The notes beneath the pieces are model-generated. The model was given only the letters and a program-made list of their open reading frames with translations, made no database searches and was not told the DNA's origin. Positions 16,074 through 23,943 of a stretch of DNA of 64,000 nucleotides are shown here, piece after piece. The stretch is from JALHUB01 sp963719465 (GTDB taxonomy: Bacteria; Chloroflexota; Dehalococcoidia; DSTF01; JALHUB01): positions 2,046,001 to 2,110,000 of the forward strand of contig OY970386.1 in assembly GCA_963719465.1 (NCBI GenBank), written 5' to 3'. How positions within the stretch are numbered: position 1 is the first letter of the stretch; each line of letters starts with the position of its first letter. Both the position numbers and the translations under genes were made by a program.

Positions 16074-16101
16074 TTGACAAACGCTGAAGATAGTTTATGA
16101 T
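16074..16101 (+). promoter_or_regulatory. Predicted promoter of the 16146 gene
   Basis: TTGACA (16074-16079), 16 nt, TATGAT (16096-16101), in a locally AT-richer stretch about 45 bp before the start codon. One of the clearest sigma-70-type sites in the window. Confidence 0.65.
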
Positions 16102-16145
16102 CCAGCACATCGAGGCGAAGGCCATTGCATCAAGGAGGTTCAGGG

Positions 16146-16973
16146 ATGCGACTCGGAACGTGGAACCTGAAGTGGGTTGTCGCCTTCCTGGTCGCCACGG
16201 CGGTGGGCGCCGCGGGCGTAATCGTGGTCCTGAGCGTAATGAAGGGCGGAAGTGAGCCGGCGACGGCCCAACCAACCGCGGGGGAAACGGCAACGCCGGC
16301 CGCAACGCCCTCTGGAACGCTAACGCCTGGACAGGCCCAGCCGACACAGACCCCCGAATCAGTCAGGCCAGCCGCACCGTACTATCCCCTCCACATACCA
16401 GCAGCGCCGGCTCTTTCTTCATTGGCTCCAAAGCGCGCCTGTCCCGACGGCTGGCAGCGGATCAGCGATGACGTGCTGAACTACAGCATCTGCATTCCAT
16501 CCGACTGGGGCATCCTCGACGAGAGCACTGGGCAGCGCTCTACCCAACTCCTCGTCCACGAGGAAGACCTCAAGATTCTGAGTTCTGAAGGATTCCCGAA
16601 CCCGATCGGCCAGCCCTTGGACAAACCTCTCCAGGATCCAACGAAGGATATGATCTACATGGCGGTGGACCCGGTACCACCGGACTCCGGTATCGCCTGC
16701 GACGCTCAGCCTCGCGCTCCACTCGGTTCCCTGCCAGCGGTCCAATGCGAGTTCAGGTTCAACTACACATCGTACGGGGACGCGGACTATCGCGCGGACG
16801 GGAATATGGTGGAGACAGACACTGTAGTGGCCCTGCCCAACCCCCAGCCGGGCCCCGTAGGGTCCCAGACCGGTTATGGTCTGTTCATCGCCGTGGTTGG
16901 AAGCGACAGAGCGGTGCAGGTTCACGGTGATACGATCTCCCAGATCCTCAACAGCATCGAAGGACAGCCCTGA
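16146..16973 (+). CDS. Membrane-anchored extracytoplasmic protein of unknown function
   Basis: 275 aa. One N-terminal TM segment (about residues 11-34, WVVAFLVATAVGAAGVIVVL) is followed by a Thr/Pro/Ala linker (40-85) and a C-terminal globular domain. The domain begins near CPDGWQRISDDVLNYSICIPSDWG and ends IAVVGSDRAVQVHGDTISQI. Cys pairs in the domain suggest disulfides. The ATG at 16146 is chosen because AAGGAGG precedes it. The linker style matches the cassette B lipoproteins and the LysM protein. No recognised family. Confidence 0.75.
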   Translation: MRLGTWNLKWVVAFLVATAVGAAGVIVVLSVMKGGSEPATAQPTAGETATPAATPSGTLTPGQAQPTQTPESVRPAAPYYPLHIPAAPALSSLAPKRACPDGWQRISDDVLNYSICIPSDWGILDESTGQRSTQLLVHEEDLKILSSEGFPNPIGQPLDKPLQDPTKDMIYMAVDPVPPDSGIACDAQPRAPLGSLPAVQCEFRFNYTSYGDADYRADGNMVETDTVVALPNPQPGPVGSQTGYGLFIAVVGSDRAVQVHGDTISQILNSIEGQP

Positions 16974-17020
16974 CATAGCCGGCTCGCCTGTCGGACGCTC
17001 GGCAGAAGGAGGACCCCGCT

Positions 17021-17098
17021 GTGACCAGACTTTGGATGCTGATAGGAGCAGTCGCCTTCGTCTTCGGCATCGTCGCCCTCGCCTCCTTCATCGACTAG
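17021..17098 (+). CDS. 25-aa single-TM microprotein copied from the SdhD C-terminus
   Basis: A GTG at 17021 with a strong AGAAGGAGG upstream opens a 25-codon frame ending at TAG 17096-17098. From residue 6 the product matches the last 20 residues of SdhD (MLIGLIAFVFGIIALASFID) with three conservative changes. It is hydrophobic throughout. It lies 47 bp after the 16146 gene and could be cotranscribed. Either a duplication remnant that kept a ribosome-binding site or a real membrane microprotein. Apart from it I see nothing in 16974-17208. Confidence 0.4.
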   Translation: MTRLWMLIGAVAFVFGIVALASFID

Positions 17099-17208
17099 CC
17101 GCCTGCGGACACATATCGCGGGATTGATGCAGCCGAACACAACCTCCCCGTGCACAACCGTCTCCCGGGCCGACGACGGCATCCATGGCCAGGGCCAAGT
17201 GGTGTTCG

Positions 17209-17742
17209 CTACCGCTCCGTCAGGCTCCGCCCCTGCGTCTTCTCCCACATCTCAAATGGGCTAGGAGGCGCCGCGGCCATCACGACATAGCTGGCCACCG
17301 CGCTGGCAGCATAGTAGGAAAAGCCAAAACAGGCGAACCACCGCAGAACGGGCTGGAATGATGGCATCATCACCAGACCGGTCAAAAAGGCAATCACGAA
17401 TACAACGTCGTACACGATTCTGCTGGCCCTCGCTCCCGGCGCACCCCAAACCTGCGTCCACCCGGATCGCTTCCCACTGCCCCAGCCCCTCGAGGGTGTC
17501 GCCATCCAAACGGCGTCGGCGACCACCAAGACAACCCAGATTGACGCTGCCCAAATGGACCAGTGTAGAAGCCCGGTAAGAACCAGGACATAGATCCAAT
17601 GCGAAGGGCTGAGAACTAGGAGGGGCAACGACATTGGCGCCATTAGGACTGGAGAGAAGAGAGGCACCAGGTACAACCAGATTGGCCGCAAAGGGGAACC
17701 ATAGAGAAACGGTTTTGGGAACGGATTCGATGGCTGCGCCAT
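17209..17742 (-). CDS. Multi-pass membrane protein of unknown function
   Basis: 177 aa with about four hydrophobic segments (near residues 22-42, 47-75, 110-130 and 137-158). It has a cytoplasm-like polar loop around residues 80-108 and a basic C-terminus (EKTQGRSLTER). The ATG at 17742 has AAGGAGG 6 nt upstream. The gene is convergent with the 16146/17021 unit and upstream of nothing obvious. No family recognised. Confidence 0.7.
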   Translation of the reverse strand: MAQPSNPFPKPFLYGSPLRPIWLYLVPLFSPVLMAPMSLPLLVLSPSHWIYVLVLTGLLHWSIWAASIWVVLVVADAVWMATPSRGWGSGKRSGWTQVWGAPGARASRIVYDVVFVIAFLTGLVMMPSFQPVLRWFACFGFSYYAASAVASYVVMAAAPPSPFEMWEKTQGRSLTER

Positions 17743-17827
17743 GCTGTCCTCCTTCGCGAGCTAGCGCAGTGTCCGCGCACAGCACCTAATATCCAACGCT
17801 GCGACCGAGGCGACAAATCGCCTAGCT

Positions 17828-18442
17828 CTAACTCCCGCCGCCGTTCGACCCCTCAGCCTTCTCGTCCACCGGCACGTAGCTCCCCAGCCGCTCGCGACGC
17901 TGATAGCGCGCCTTCCCCTGCTCCAGCAGGTCGTTCCCCTCAATGTCGTTGACGACGATGGCCGGGAAGTCCTCCACCTCCAGACGGCGGACCGCCTCCG
18001 TGCCCAGGTCCTCGTACGCGACCACCTCCGCGCTCTTGACCCGCTTCGATAGCAGCGCCCCCGTCCCGCCGACCGCCAGGAAGTAGACCGCGCGGTTCTT
18101 CTTGAACGCGTCCCGCGTCTTGCGGTCGCGGCCGCCCTTGCCGATGGCGCCCTTCAGCCCGCCCTCGAGCAGTCGCGGCGTATACGGGTTCAGGCGCATC
18201 GACGTGGTGGGCCCGGCAGCGCCGATAACGCGACCCGGACGCGGCGGCGTCGGCCCGACGTAGTAGACCACCTGGCCGCGGATGTCGAACGGCAGCGGCT
18301 CGCCCTTGTCCAGCGCCTCGATGAGCCGCTTGTGGGCGGCGTCGCGCGCCGTGTAGATGACGCCGGTCAGGCGCACGTGGTCGCCGGCCTTGAGCTTCGC
18401 AATGGCTTCGTCGGTAAGCGGCAGTCGAATCTCGATACTCAC
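17828..18442 (-). CDS. fumB: Class I fumarate hydratase, beta subunit (C-terminal domain)
   Basis: 204 aa, the separate C-terminal subunit of the two-subunit iron-sulfur fumarase that interconverts fumarate and malate. It contains GPTTSMRLNPYTPRLLE and the GKGGRDRKTRDAFKK segment of the Fe-S hydro-lyase beta domain. The Gly-rich KAEGSNGGGS tail is likely disordered. The GTG start has GGAGG upstream and lies 9 bp after the alpha subunit, so the two are cotranscribed. It is the last gene of an acn-mdh-fum unit on the minus strand. Confidence 0.9.
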   Translation of the reverse strand: MSIEIRLPLTDEAIAKLKAGDHVRLTGVIYTARDAAHKRLIEALDKGEPLPFDIRGQVVYYVGPTPPRPGRVIGAAGPTTSMRLNPYTPRLLEGGLKGAIGKGGRDRKTRDAFKKNRAVYFLAVGGTGALLSKRVKSAEVVAYEDLGTEAVRRLEVEDFPAIVVNDIEGNDLLEQGKARYQRRERLGSYVPVDEKAEGSNGGGS

Positions 18443-18451
18443 GTCGTCCTC

Positions 18452-19297
18452 CTACAGCTCCGCCGCTTTCAGGCGCGCGCTGTGACATTGCATGTTGACG
18501 GCGACCGGCAGCGCGGTGATGTGCGTGGGGAACGTCTCGACGTGCACCGCCAGCGCCGTGTTGATCCCGCCGACCGCCTGCGGCCCCAGTCCGAGCGCGT
18601 TCACCTTCTCCAGCAGCTCGCGCTCCAGGTCCGCCGTCTCCGCGTCCTTGCTGGGCTGGCCGACGCGACGCGTGATCGCTTTCTTCGCCAGCAGCATGCA
18701 GTGCTCCGCCGTCCCGCCGATGCCGACGCCGAGGACCAGCGGCGGACACGGGTTGCCGCTCGCCTCTTCGACCGCCCGCAGCACGAAGTTGACGACGCCC
18801 TCGCGCCCCTGGCCCGGCAGCAGGATCGTCATGCGGCTCATGTTCTCGCAACCGCCGCCCTTGGGCATGACCTTGATTCGAAACGCGTCGCCGGCCACCA
18901 GGTCGACGTGGACGACCGCCGGCGTGTTGTCGCCTGTGTTCTTCCGCGCCGAAAAAGGCTGCGTTACGATTGACTTTCGCAGGTAGCCCTCGGTGTAGGC
19001 CTTCGCGACGCCGCGGTTCACGGCCTCCTCGAGCGACCCGCCGGCAACGTGCACTTCCTGCCCGATCTCGACGAAGACAACCGACGTGCCGGTGTCCTGG
19101 CAGAGCGGTATCATCTCCGCCGACGCCAGTTTCGCGTTCTCCAGTATCTCGTCGAGTACCTGCCGTCCCAGCGGCGACTCCTCGCTGTCGCGCGCCCGCT
19201 GCAGCGCCGCGACAACGTCCTCCGGCAGATTGTGCGCCGCGTCGACGAACAGCTCCGCCACCTTCTCGCTTATCTGATCCACATGAACGTCTCTCAT
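18452..19297 (-). CDS. fumA: Class I fumarate hydratase, alpha subunit (N-terminal domain)
   Basis: 281 aa, the Fe-S cluster-bearing subunit. Cluster cysteines appear in PLCQDTGT (about residue 65), GGGCENMS (about 150) and MQCHSAR near the C-terminus. The enzyme is oxygen-sensitive in characterised relatives, which is notable next to an aerobic-type Sdh. The start at 19297 follows AAGGTAG. It pairs with the beta subunit downstream and lies 136 bp after mdh, with a hairpin between. Confidence 0.92.
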   Translation of the reverse strand: MRDVHVDQISEKVAELFVDAAHNLPEDVVAALQRARDSEESPLGRQVLDEILENAKLASAEMIPLCQDTGTSVVFVEIGQEVHVAGGSLEEAVNRGVAKAYTEGYLRKSIVTQPFSARKNTGDNTPAVVHVDLVAGDAFRIKVMPKGGGCENMSRMTILLPGQGREGVVNFVLRAVEEASGNPCPPLVLGVGIGGTAEHCMLLAKKAITRRVGQPSKDAETADLERELLEKVNALGLGPQAVGGINTALAVHVETFPTHITALPVAVNMQCHSARLKAAEL

Positions 19298-19381
19298 AGA
19301 CTACCTTCTTGCTATCCCACCGACCGTGATCGCCCGCCATCGATCGTTCGACGGCATTCTCGCGTTTTGCTCGCGCTCGCG

Positions 19382-19405
19382 GGGCGCTCGGGTTGCCGAG
19401 CGCCC
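19382..19405. terminator. Strong hairpin between mdh and fumA
   Basis: GGGCGCTCGG, loop GTTG, CCGAGCGCCC: a perfect 10-bp stem about 30 bp past the mdh stop. There is no U-tract on either strand. It could attenuate expression of the downstream fumarase genes or be a structural repeat. Confidence 0.55.
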
Positions 19406-19432
19406 TCGACGCGACGCTCGGAACGTCCTGGC

Positions 19433-20359
19433 CTACAGCCCCGTCACCTTCGTCACTTCTCGCACCGACGCCGCCGACCGCTCGAACATCGCTCGTTCCT
19501 CGTCCGTCAGCTCGATCTCGATGATCTGCTCGACGCCGCGGGCGCCCAGCTTCACCGGCACGCCCATGAAGATGCCGCTGACGCCGAACTCGCCTTCGAG
19601 GTAGACGGCGCATGGCATCACTCGCTTGCGGTCCAGCAGCACCGACTCGACCATCTGGATCGTCGCCGCCGCCGGCGCGTAGTAGGCGCTGCCCGTCTTT
19701 AGCAGGTTGACGATCTCGCCGCCGCCCTTGCGCGTTCGCTCCACCAGCGCCGCGATGCGCTCCGCCGGCATCAGCTCCGATATCGGAATGCCGCAGACGG
19801 TCGTGTGACGGACCAGCGGCACCATGTCATCGCCGTGGCCGCCGAGCACGTACGCCTGCACGTCCTCCGTCGACACGTCGAGCTCGCGGGCGATGAACGT
19901 GCGGAACCGGGCCGCGTCGAGCACGCCCGACTGCCCGAAGACGCGCTCGCGGGGAAAGCCGCTGATCTTCTTCGCCACGTAGCACATCACGTCCAGCGGG
20001 TTCACGAAGACGATGATCATCGCCTCGGGCGACTGCGCCACCGCCTTTTGCACAACGTCCCTGACGATCTCTGTGTTCGCCGTCACCAGGTCGTCGCGGC
20101 TCATTCCCGGCATTCGCGGCTTTCCCGACGTGACGATGATGATGTCCGACTGCGCCGTGTCCTTCCAGTCGTTCGTCCCGACGATCTTGCAATCGAAGCC
20201 GACGATCGGCGCCGCCTGCGATATGTCGAGCGCCTTCCCCTGCGGCACGCCTTCCATGACGTCCAGCAGCACGATGTCGGCGATGCCCTTTGGCGCCAGC
20301 TCGCGCGCCATCGCGCCGCCGGTCTGCCCCGCTCCGACGATGGTGACCTTACTTCGCAA
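19433..20359 (-). CDS. mdh: Malate dehydrogenase
   Basis: A 308-aa NAD-dependent enzyme of the LDH-like MDH type. It has the nucleotide fold GAGQTGGAMA (residues 9-18), substrate-binding Arg residues in GKPRMPGMSRDDL, the NPLD segment and the catalytic His in GGHGDDMVPL (near 175). It oxidises malate to oxaloacetate. The TTG start at 20359 is supported by AAGGAGGTG, 4 nt upstream. It lies between aconitase and fumarase on the same strand, separated from aconitase by a 92-bp repeat array. Confidence 0.95.
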   Translation of the reverse strand: MRSKVTIVGAGQTGGAMARELAPKGIADIVLLDVMEGVPQGKALDISQAAPIVGFDCKIVGTNDWKDTAQSDIIIVTSGKPRMPGMSRDDLVTANTEIVRDVVQKAVAQSPEAMIIVFVNPLDVMCYVAKKISGFPRERVFGQSGVLDAARFRTFIARELDVSTEDVQAYVLGGHGDDMVPLVRHTTVCGIPISELMPAERIAALVERTRKGGGEIVNLLKTGSAYYAPAAATIQMVESVLLDRKRVMPCAVYLEGEFGVSGIFMGVPVKLGARGVEQIIEIELTDEERAMFERSAASVREVTKVTGL

Positions 20360-20379
20360 CGTTCACCTCCTTAGCGTTT

Positions 20380-20930
20380 GATGCAACGTCGCCGACGAAT
20401 CGACGAGTCGACGATCCAGCGACGTCTGTCCGCCATCTGGGTGGCCTCGCTTCGCTCGGCCTGCTGACGCAGCAGGCGCGTCTTCGACGAATCGACGAGT
20501 CGACGTTCCAGCAACGTCTGTCTGCCATCTGGGTGGCCTCGCTTCGCTCGGCCTGCTGACGCAGCAGGCGCGTCTTCGACGAATCGACGAGTCGACATTC
20601 CAGCAACGCTTGCCCGCCATCTGGGTGGCCTCGCTTCGCTCGGCCCGCTGCCGCAGCAGGCCTGTCTTCGACGAATCGACGAGTCGACGTTCCAGCGACG
20701 TCTGTCTGCCATCTGGGTGGCCTCGCTTCGCTCGGCCGCCTTCCTGACGCAGCAGGCCTGTCTTCGACGCATCGACGAGTCGACGATCTAGCCATGCTTG
20801 TCTGCCATCTGGGGTGGCCTCGCTTCGCTCGGCCCGCTGCCGCAGAAGCCCCGTCTTCGACGCATCGACGTATCGACGACCATGCAACGTCTGTCTGCCA
20901 TCCGGGTGGCCTCGCTTCGCTCGGCCTTAC
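20380..20930. repeat. Six-unit tandem array with 92-bp period between acn and mdh
   Basis: GTGGCCTCGCTTCGCTCGG occurs at 20441, 20533, 20625, 20717, 20814 and 20906: spacings 92, 92, 92, 97 and 92 bp. Each unit also carries an inverted repeat such as CCTGCTGACGCAGCAGG and a CGACGAATCGACGAGTCGAC block. Units are close to but not fully identical. All frames are interrupted or low complexity, so coding is unlikely. It fills the acn-mdh gap, so transcripts of the TCA genes would carry a chain of hairpins. Confidence 0.9.
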
Positions 20931-20931
20931 C

Positions 20932-22860
20932 CTACCCCTGCAGCGACTTCACATAACTCAAGCGACCGCCTGCCAGCACCACCTGCGCCTCGCTCGTCGA
21001 CAGCCCGTGTCGCGCCTCGAACTCGTATCCCCGCGTCCGATTCCGCACGTGGACCGGCTCCCCGCGTTCGATCACCCCGCGGACGTGGGACACCTCCAGC
21101 TCGTCTCCGGGTTGGACGCGGTCGTAGTCGCCCTCGTCGACGAACACCAGCGGCAGGATCCCCACGTTCACCAGGTTGGCGCGGTGTATTCGCGCGAACG
21201 ACTTCGCCAGCACTGCGCGCAGTCCCAGGTGCATCGGCGCCAGTGCCGCGTGCTCGCGGCTCGACCCCTGCCCGTAGTTCCTGCCGCCCACGACGACCGA
21301 GGCCTTCGCCTCCTTCGCCCGGCGCGCGAACCCCGGGTCCACCTGCTCGAACACGTGCTCCGCCATCGCCGGGATATTGGAGCGCAGCGGCAGCAGCTTC
21401 GACCCCGCCGGCATGATGTGGTCCGTCGTGATGTCGTCGCCGACCTTCAGGACCACCGTTGCCCGCAGCGTCTCCGGCAGCGTCTCCCCGCGCGGCAACG
21501 GCTTGATGTTCGGCCCGCGCACGACCTCGACGCGCCCGCCTTCCTTCGACGGCGCGATGATCATACGGTCGTCCACCTTGAACTCGGCCGGCACGACGAC
21601 TCGCGGCGGTTCGCCCAGAGCGCGCGGATCGGTCAGGACGCCGCTGATCGCCGACGCCGCCGCGACGAGCGGGCTGCACAGGTAGACGCGGTCTCCGACG
21701 GTCCCGCTGCGGCCCGGAAAGTTGCGATTGAATGTCCGCAGCGACACGCTGTCCGTCGCCGGCGACTGCCCCATCCCAATGCACGGCCCGCACGACGACT
21801 CCAGCACCCGGAACCCCGCCGCGATCAGGTCCGCCAGCGCACCGTTCTCCGCCAGCATCAGCATCACCTGTCGCGTGCCCGGGTTCACCGAAGCGCTGAC
21901 CGCCGGCGACACCATCTTGCCTTTCACGATCGCCGCGACCGCCATCAGGTCCAGATACGACGAGTTCGTGCAGCTGCCGATGACGACCTGCCCGACCTCC
22001 ATTCCCGCGACCTCGCGCACCGGCACGACCGCGTCCGGGCTGGAAGGCACCGCGATCAGCGGCTCCAGCGCCGAGAGGTCCAGCTCCATTCGCTCGTCGT
22101 ACTCCGCGTCCGCGTCCGGCGACAGCGGCTTCCAGGCGTCCTCGCGCTTCTGTGCCCGCAGATACTCGCGGGTGTGTTCGTCGCTTGGGAATATCGAGCT
22201 TGTCGCGCCCAGCTCCGCGCCCATGTTCGTGACAATCGCGCGTCCGGGCACGCTGAGCGCAGCGGCTCCCTCGCCGGCATACTCAAAGACCTTCCCGACG
22301 CCGCCCTTCACGCTCAGACGGCGCAGCATCTCCAGAATGACGTCCTTCGCCAGGACCCACGGCGGCAGCCTGCCCTTCAGATCGACCCGCACGACCCGCG
22401 GCATCGTCAGCCGGAACGGCTCGCCCGCCATCGCCATCGCCACGTCCAGGCCGCCGGCGCCCATCGCCAGCATGCCCGCGCCGCCGCACATCGGCGTATG
22501 GCTATCGGAGCCCAGCAGCGTCTCGCCGGGCACGCTGAAGCGCTCCAGGTGCACCTGGTGACAGATGCCGTTGCCGGGCCGCGAGAAGTAGATGCCGTGC
22601 TTGGCGGCGAAGCTCTGGAGAAAGCGGTGGTCGTCCGAGTTCTCGAAGCCCGTCTGCAGCATGTTGTGGTCGACGTAGCTGACCGACAGCTTTGTGCGGA
22701 CTCGAGGTAGCCCCATCGCCTCGAACTGGAGATAGGCCATCGTGCCCGTCGCGTCCTGCGTCAGCGTCTGGTCGATGCGCAGCGCGATCTCGCCGCCGGC
22801 GACGGCCTCGCCCTCAACGAGGTGGGCCTCGATGATCTTCCGTGTCAGGCTCTTTCCCAC
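20932..22860 (-). CDS. acnA: Aconitate hydratase
   Basis: A 642-aa Fe-S enzyme converting citrate to isocitrate, of the shorter (about 640-residue) class. Cluster ligands are seen in VIGSCTNSSYLDL and SCGPCIGMG. Other signatures are GSDSHTPMCGG, SLRTFNRNFPGRSG and the swivel-domain GGRNYGQGSSREHAALAP. The GTG start is at 22860. It leads the minus-strand TCA group. The short length fits AcnA-like enzymes of Chloroflexota and archaea rather than the 900-residue bacterial AcnA. A role in citrate rather than homoaconitate chemistry is inferred from the neighbours. Confidence 0.93.
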   Translation of the reverse strand: MGKSLTRKIIEAHLVEGEAVAGGEIALRIDQTLTQDATGTMAYLQFEAMGLPRVRTKLSVSYVDHNMLQTGFENSDDHRFLQSFAAKHGIYFSRPGNGICHQVHLERFSVPGETLLGSDSHTPMCGGAGMLAMGAGGLDVAMAMAGEPFRLTMPRVVRVDLKGRLPPWVLAKDVILEMLRRLSVKGGVGKVFEYAGEGAAALSVPGRAIVTNMGAELGATSSIFPSDEHTREYLRAQKREDAWKPLSPDADAEYDERMELDLSALEPLIAVPSSPDAVVPVREVAGMEVGQVVIGSCTNSSYLDLMAVAAIVKGKMVSPAVSASVNPGTRQVMLMLAENGALADLIAAGFRVLESSCGPCIGMGQSPATDSVSLRTFNRNFPGRSGTVGDRVYLCSPLVAAASAISGVLTDPRALGEPPRVVVPAEFKVDDRMIIAPSKEGGRVEVVRGPNIKPLPRGETLPETLRATVVLKVGDDITTDHIMPAGSKLLPLRSNIPAMAEHVFEQVDPGFARRAKEAKASVVVGGRNYGQGSSREHAALAPMHLGLRAVLAKSFARIHRANLVNVGILPLVFVDEGDYDRVQPGDELEVSHVRGVIERGEPVHVRNRTRGYEFEARHGLSTSEAQVVLAGGRLSYVKSLQG

Positions 22861-22950
22861 GAACTGGCTCCGAGCAGGGGAATTCGATGCTTCAAAGCCA
22901 ATTATACGTCTGCCGCCCCTTTAGCCCAACTCGCACGCCCCAGCGTTCTG

Positions 22951-22978
22951 TGTAGGGGCGGGCCGCCGTGCCCGCCCT
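22951..22978. repeat. Palindromic element upstream of acnA
   Basis: TGTAGG followed by GGGCGGGC (22956-22963), a 6-nt loop and GCCCGCCC (22970-22977). Same head and stem as the element at 23853-23880. Confidence 0.7.
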
Positions 22979-23002
22979 GGCACGCGGCTGTGGCTAAAGA
23001 AT

Positions 23003-23029
23003 GTAGGGGAGGTCTTTAGACCTCCCGCG
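23003..23029. repeat. Palindromic element, identical core to 15439-15466
   Basis: TGTAGG followed by GGGAGGTCT (23007-23015), TT, AGACCTCCC (23018-23026). With the 22951 element it forms a pair only about 25 bp apart. Nothing else is seen in 22861-23047. Confidence 0.7.
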
Positions 23030-23047
23030 ACTTCTGGACCCATCTCA

Positions 23048-23089
23048 TTGACACCAGCGTCATGATCGTTATAATTGTGATGATCGATA
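23048..23089 (+). promoter_or_regulatory. Toxin-antitoxin promoter with candidate operator
   Basis: TTGACA (23048-23053), 16 nt, perfect TATAAT (23070-23075). ATGATCG occurs twice (starting 23062 and 23080), overlapping the -10 region. This spacing suits autoregulation by the antitoxin or toxin-antitoxin complex, as is usual for such modules. The operator assignment is inferred. Confidence 0.6.
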
Positions 23090-23114
23090 TGGTAGAAGGG
23101 ATGAGGCACAACCG

Positions 23115-23408
23115 ATGAAACGTAAGATATCCGCCGTCGAGGCGCGCAAGAAGCTCGGAGAGATCCTGGAGAGCGTCTACTATCGCGGCGACGAGGTCGT
23201 CATCGAGCGCGCCGGCAAGCCGATGGCCGTCGTCGTTCCTGCCGAACGCTACGAGGCGATGGAGCGCAGCCGCGAGCGCCTGTTCGAGCTCGTCGAGAAG
23301 AGCTGGGGGCGCAACAAGAACGTTCCCTACGATGAGATCCAGCGCGACGTGGCGGCAGCCGTTCGAGGGGTGCGCGGGCAGCGCAAGACGAGCCGCCGTC
23401 GGGCATGA
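23115..23408 (+). CDS. Phd/YefM-type antitoxin
   Basis: A 97-aa protein. The N-terminal Phd/YefM DNA-binding fold is recognisable (ISAVEARKKLGEILESVYYRGDEVVIERAGKPMAVVVPAERYEAM, residues 4-50). A basic C-terminal toxin-binding tail follows (RGQRKTSRRRA). It should repress its own promoter and neutralise the adjacent PIN toxin. The stop overlaps the toxin start by 4 bp (ATGA). Confidence 0.88.
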   Translation: MKRKISAVEARKKLGEILESVYYRGDEVVIERAGKPMAVVVPAERYEAMERSRERLFELVEKSWGRNKNVPYDEIQRDVAAAVRGVRGQRKTSRRRA

Positions 23409-23830
23409 GAGCCGTCCTCGACACCAACGTTCTCGTGAGCGCCGTCCTGAGCGACGCGGGACCGCCCGGTTCGATACTGCGGGCCTGGCGCGCCGGTTCC
23501 TTCCAGATCGTCACCTCCCCGCCGCTGCTGAGCGAGCTCGAGGCGGTCCTGGCGCGTCCGCGAATCGCCAGGCGATTGGGCTGGTCCGAGACCGAGCGAA
23601 GCGCGTTTGTCGTCGCTCTGGGCGAGAGCGCGATGATTGTGGCGCCGAAGAAGGAGATCGCGCTAATCGACGCTGATCCGGCCGACAATCGCGTGCTAGA
23701 GGCCGCGGCCGAGGCTGGAGCCGACTACATCGTCTCCGGCGACCGCCATTTGCTCGACCTGGGCAGCTACGAAGGCATCGACATCGTCACGCCTGCTCGC
23801 TTCGCCGCCATCCTTTCGACCTCCCCTTGA
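23405..23830 (+). CDS. PIN-domain ribonuclease toxin
   Basis: 141 aa. It shows the PIN acidic constellation: Asp6 in LDTNVLVS, Glu in SELEAVL (about 45), Asp in DPADNRVLEAA (about 94) and Asp in SGDRHLLDL (about 113). PIN toxins such as VapC cleave tRNA or rRNA in a Mg-dependent way. This one belongs to the putative-toxin PIN group common in Chloroflexota and cyanobacteria. Its start is embedded in the antitoxin stop. Confidence 0.88.
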   Translation: MRAVLDTNVLVSAVLSDAGPPGSILRAWRAGSFQIVTSPPLLSELEAVLARPRIARRLGWSETERSAFVVALGESAMIVAPKKEIALIDADPADNRVLEAAAEAGADYIVSGDRHLLDLGSYEGIDIVTPARFAAILSTSP

Positions 23831-23852
23831 ACACGCGTGGCCCTTCGTTCCC

Positions 23853-23880
23853 TGTAGGGGCGGGCCCCTGAGCCCGCCCT
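23853..23880. repeat. Palindromic element after the toxin gene
   Basis: TGTAGG followed by GGGCGGGC (23858-23865), a 6-nt loop and GCCCGCCC (23872-23879). It could serve as a terminator for the toxin-antitoxin unit. Confidence 0.65.
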
Positions 23881-23925
23881 CGGACGCGGTGGGAGAGCGA
23901 GATCGTGGCGGAGCACAGGTCAATG

Positions 23926-23934
23926 TGGTATTAT
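23926..23934 (+). promoter_or_regulatory. Extended -10 promoter of the HsdR_N protein gene
   Basis: TGGTATTAT: TG one base before TATTAT (23929-23934). The ATG is at 23944, so a transcript would start within about 3 nt of the codon. No Shine-Dalgarno sequence is present, fitting a leaderless message. Confidence 0.5.
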
Positions 23935-23943
23935 CCGCCCGCC

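Noticed and set aside
17940..19613. 557-codon frame overlapping fumarase and mdh
   Set aside because: Arg/Gly-rich out-of-frame reading of the fumarase subunits.
20380..20930. CRISPR array
   Set aside because: Repeat units are 92 bp and nearly uniform along their whole length. There are no short repeats with unique spacers and no cas genes.
23115..23830. Larger phage or integrative element around the toxin-antitoxin genes and the terminase-like protein at 25938
   Set aside because: No integrase, tRNA target, att repeats or further phage genes between 22.9 and 26.2 kb.
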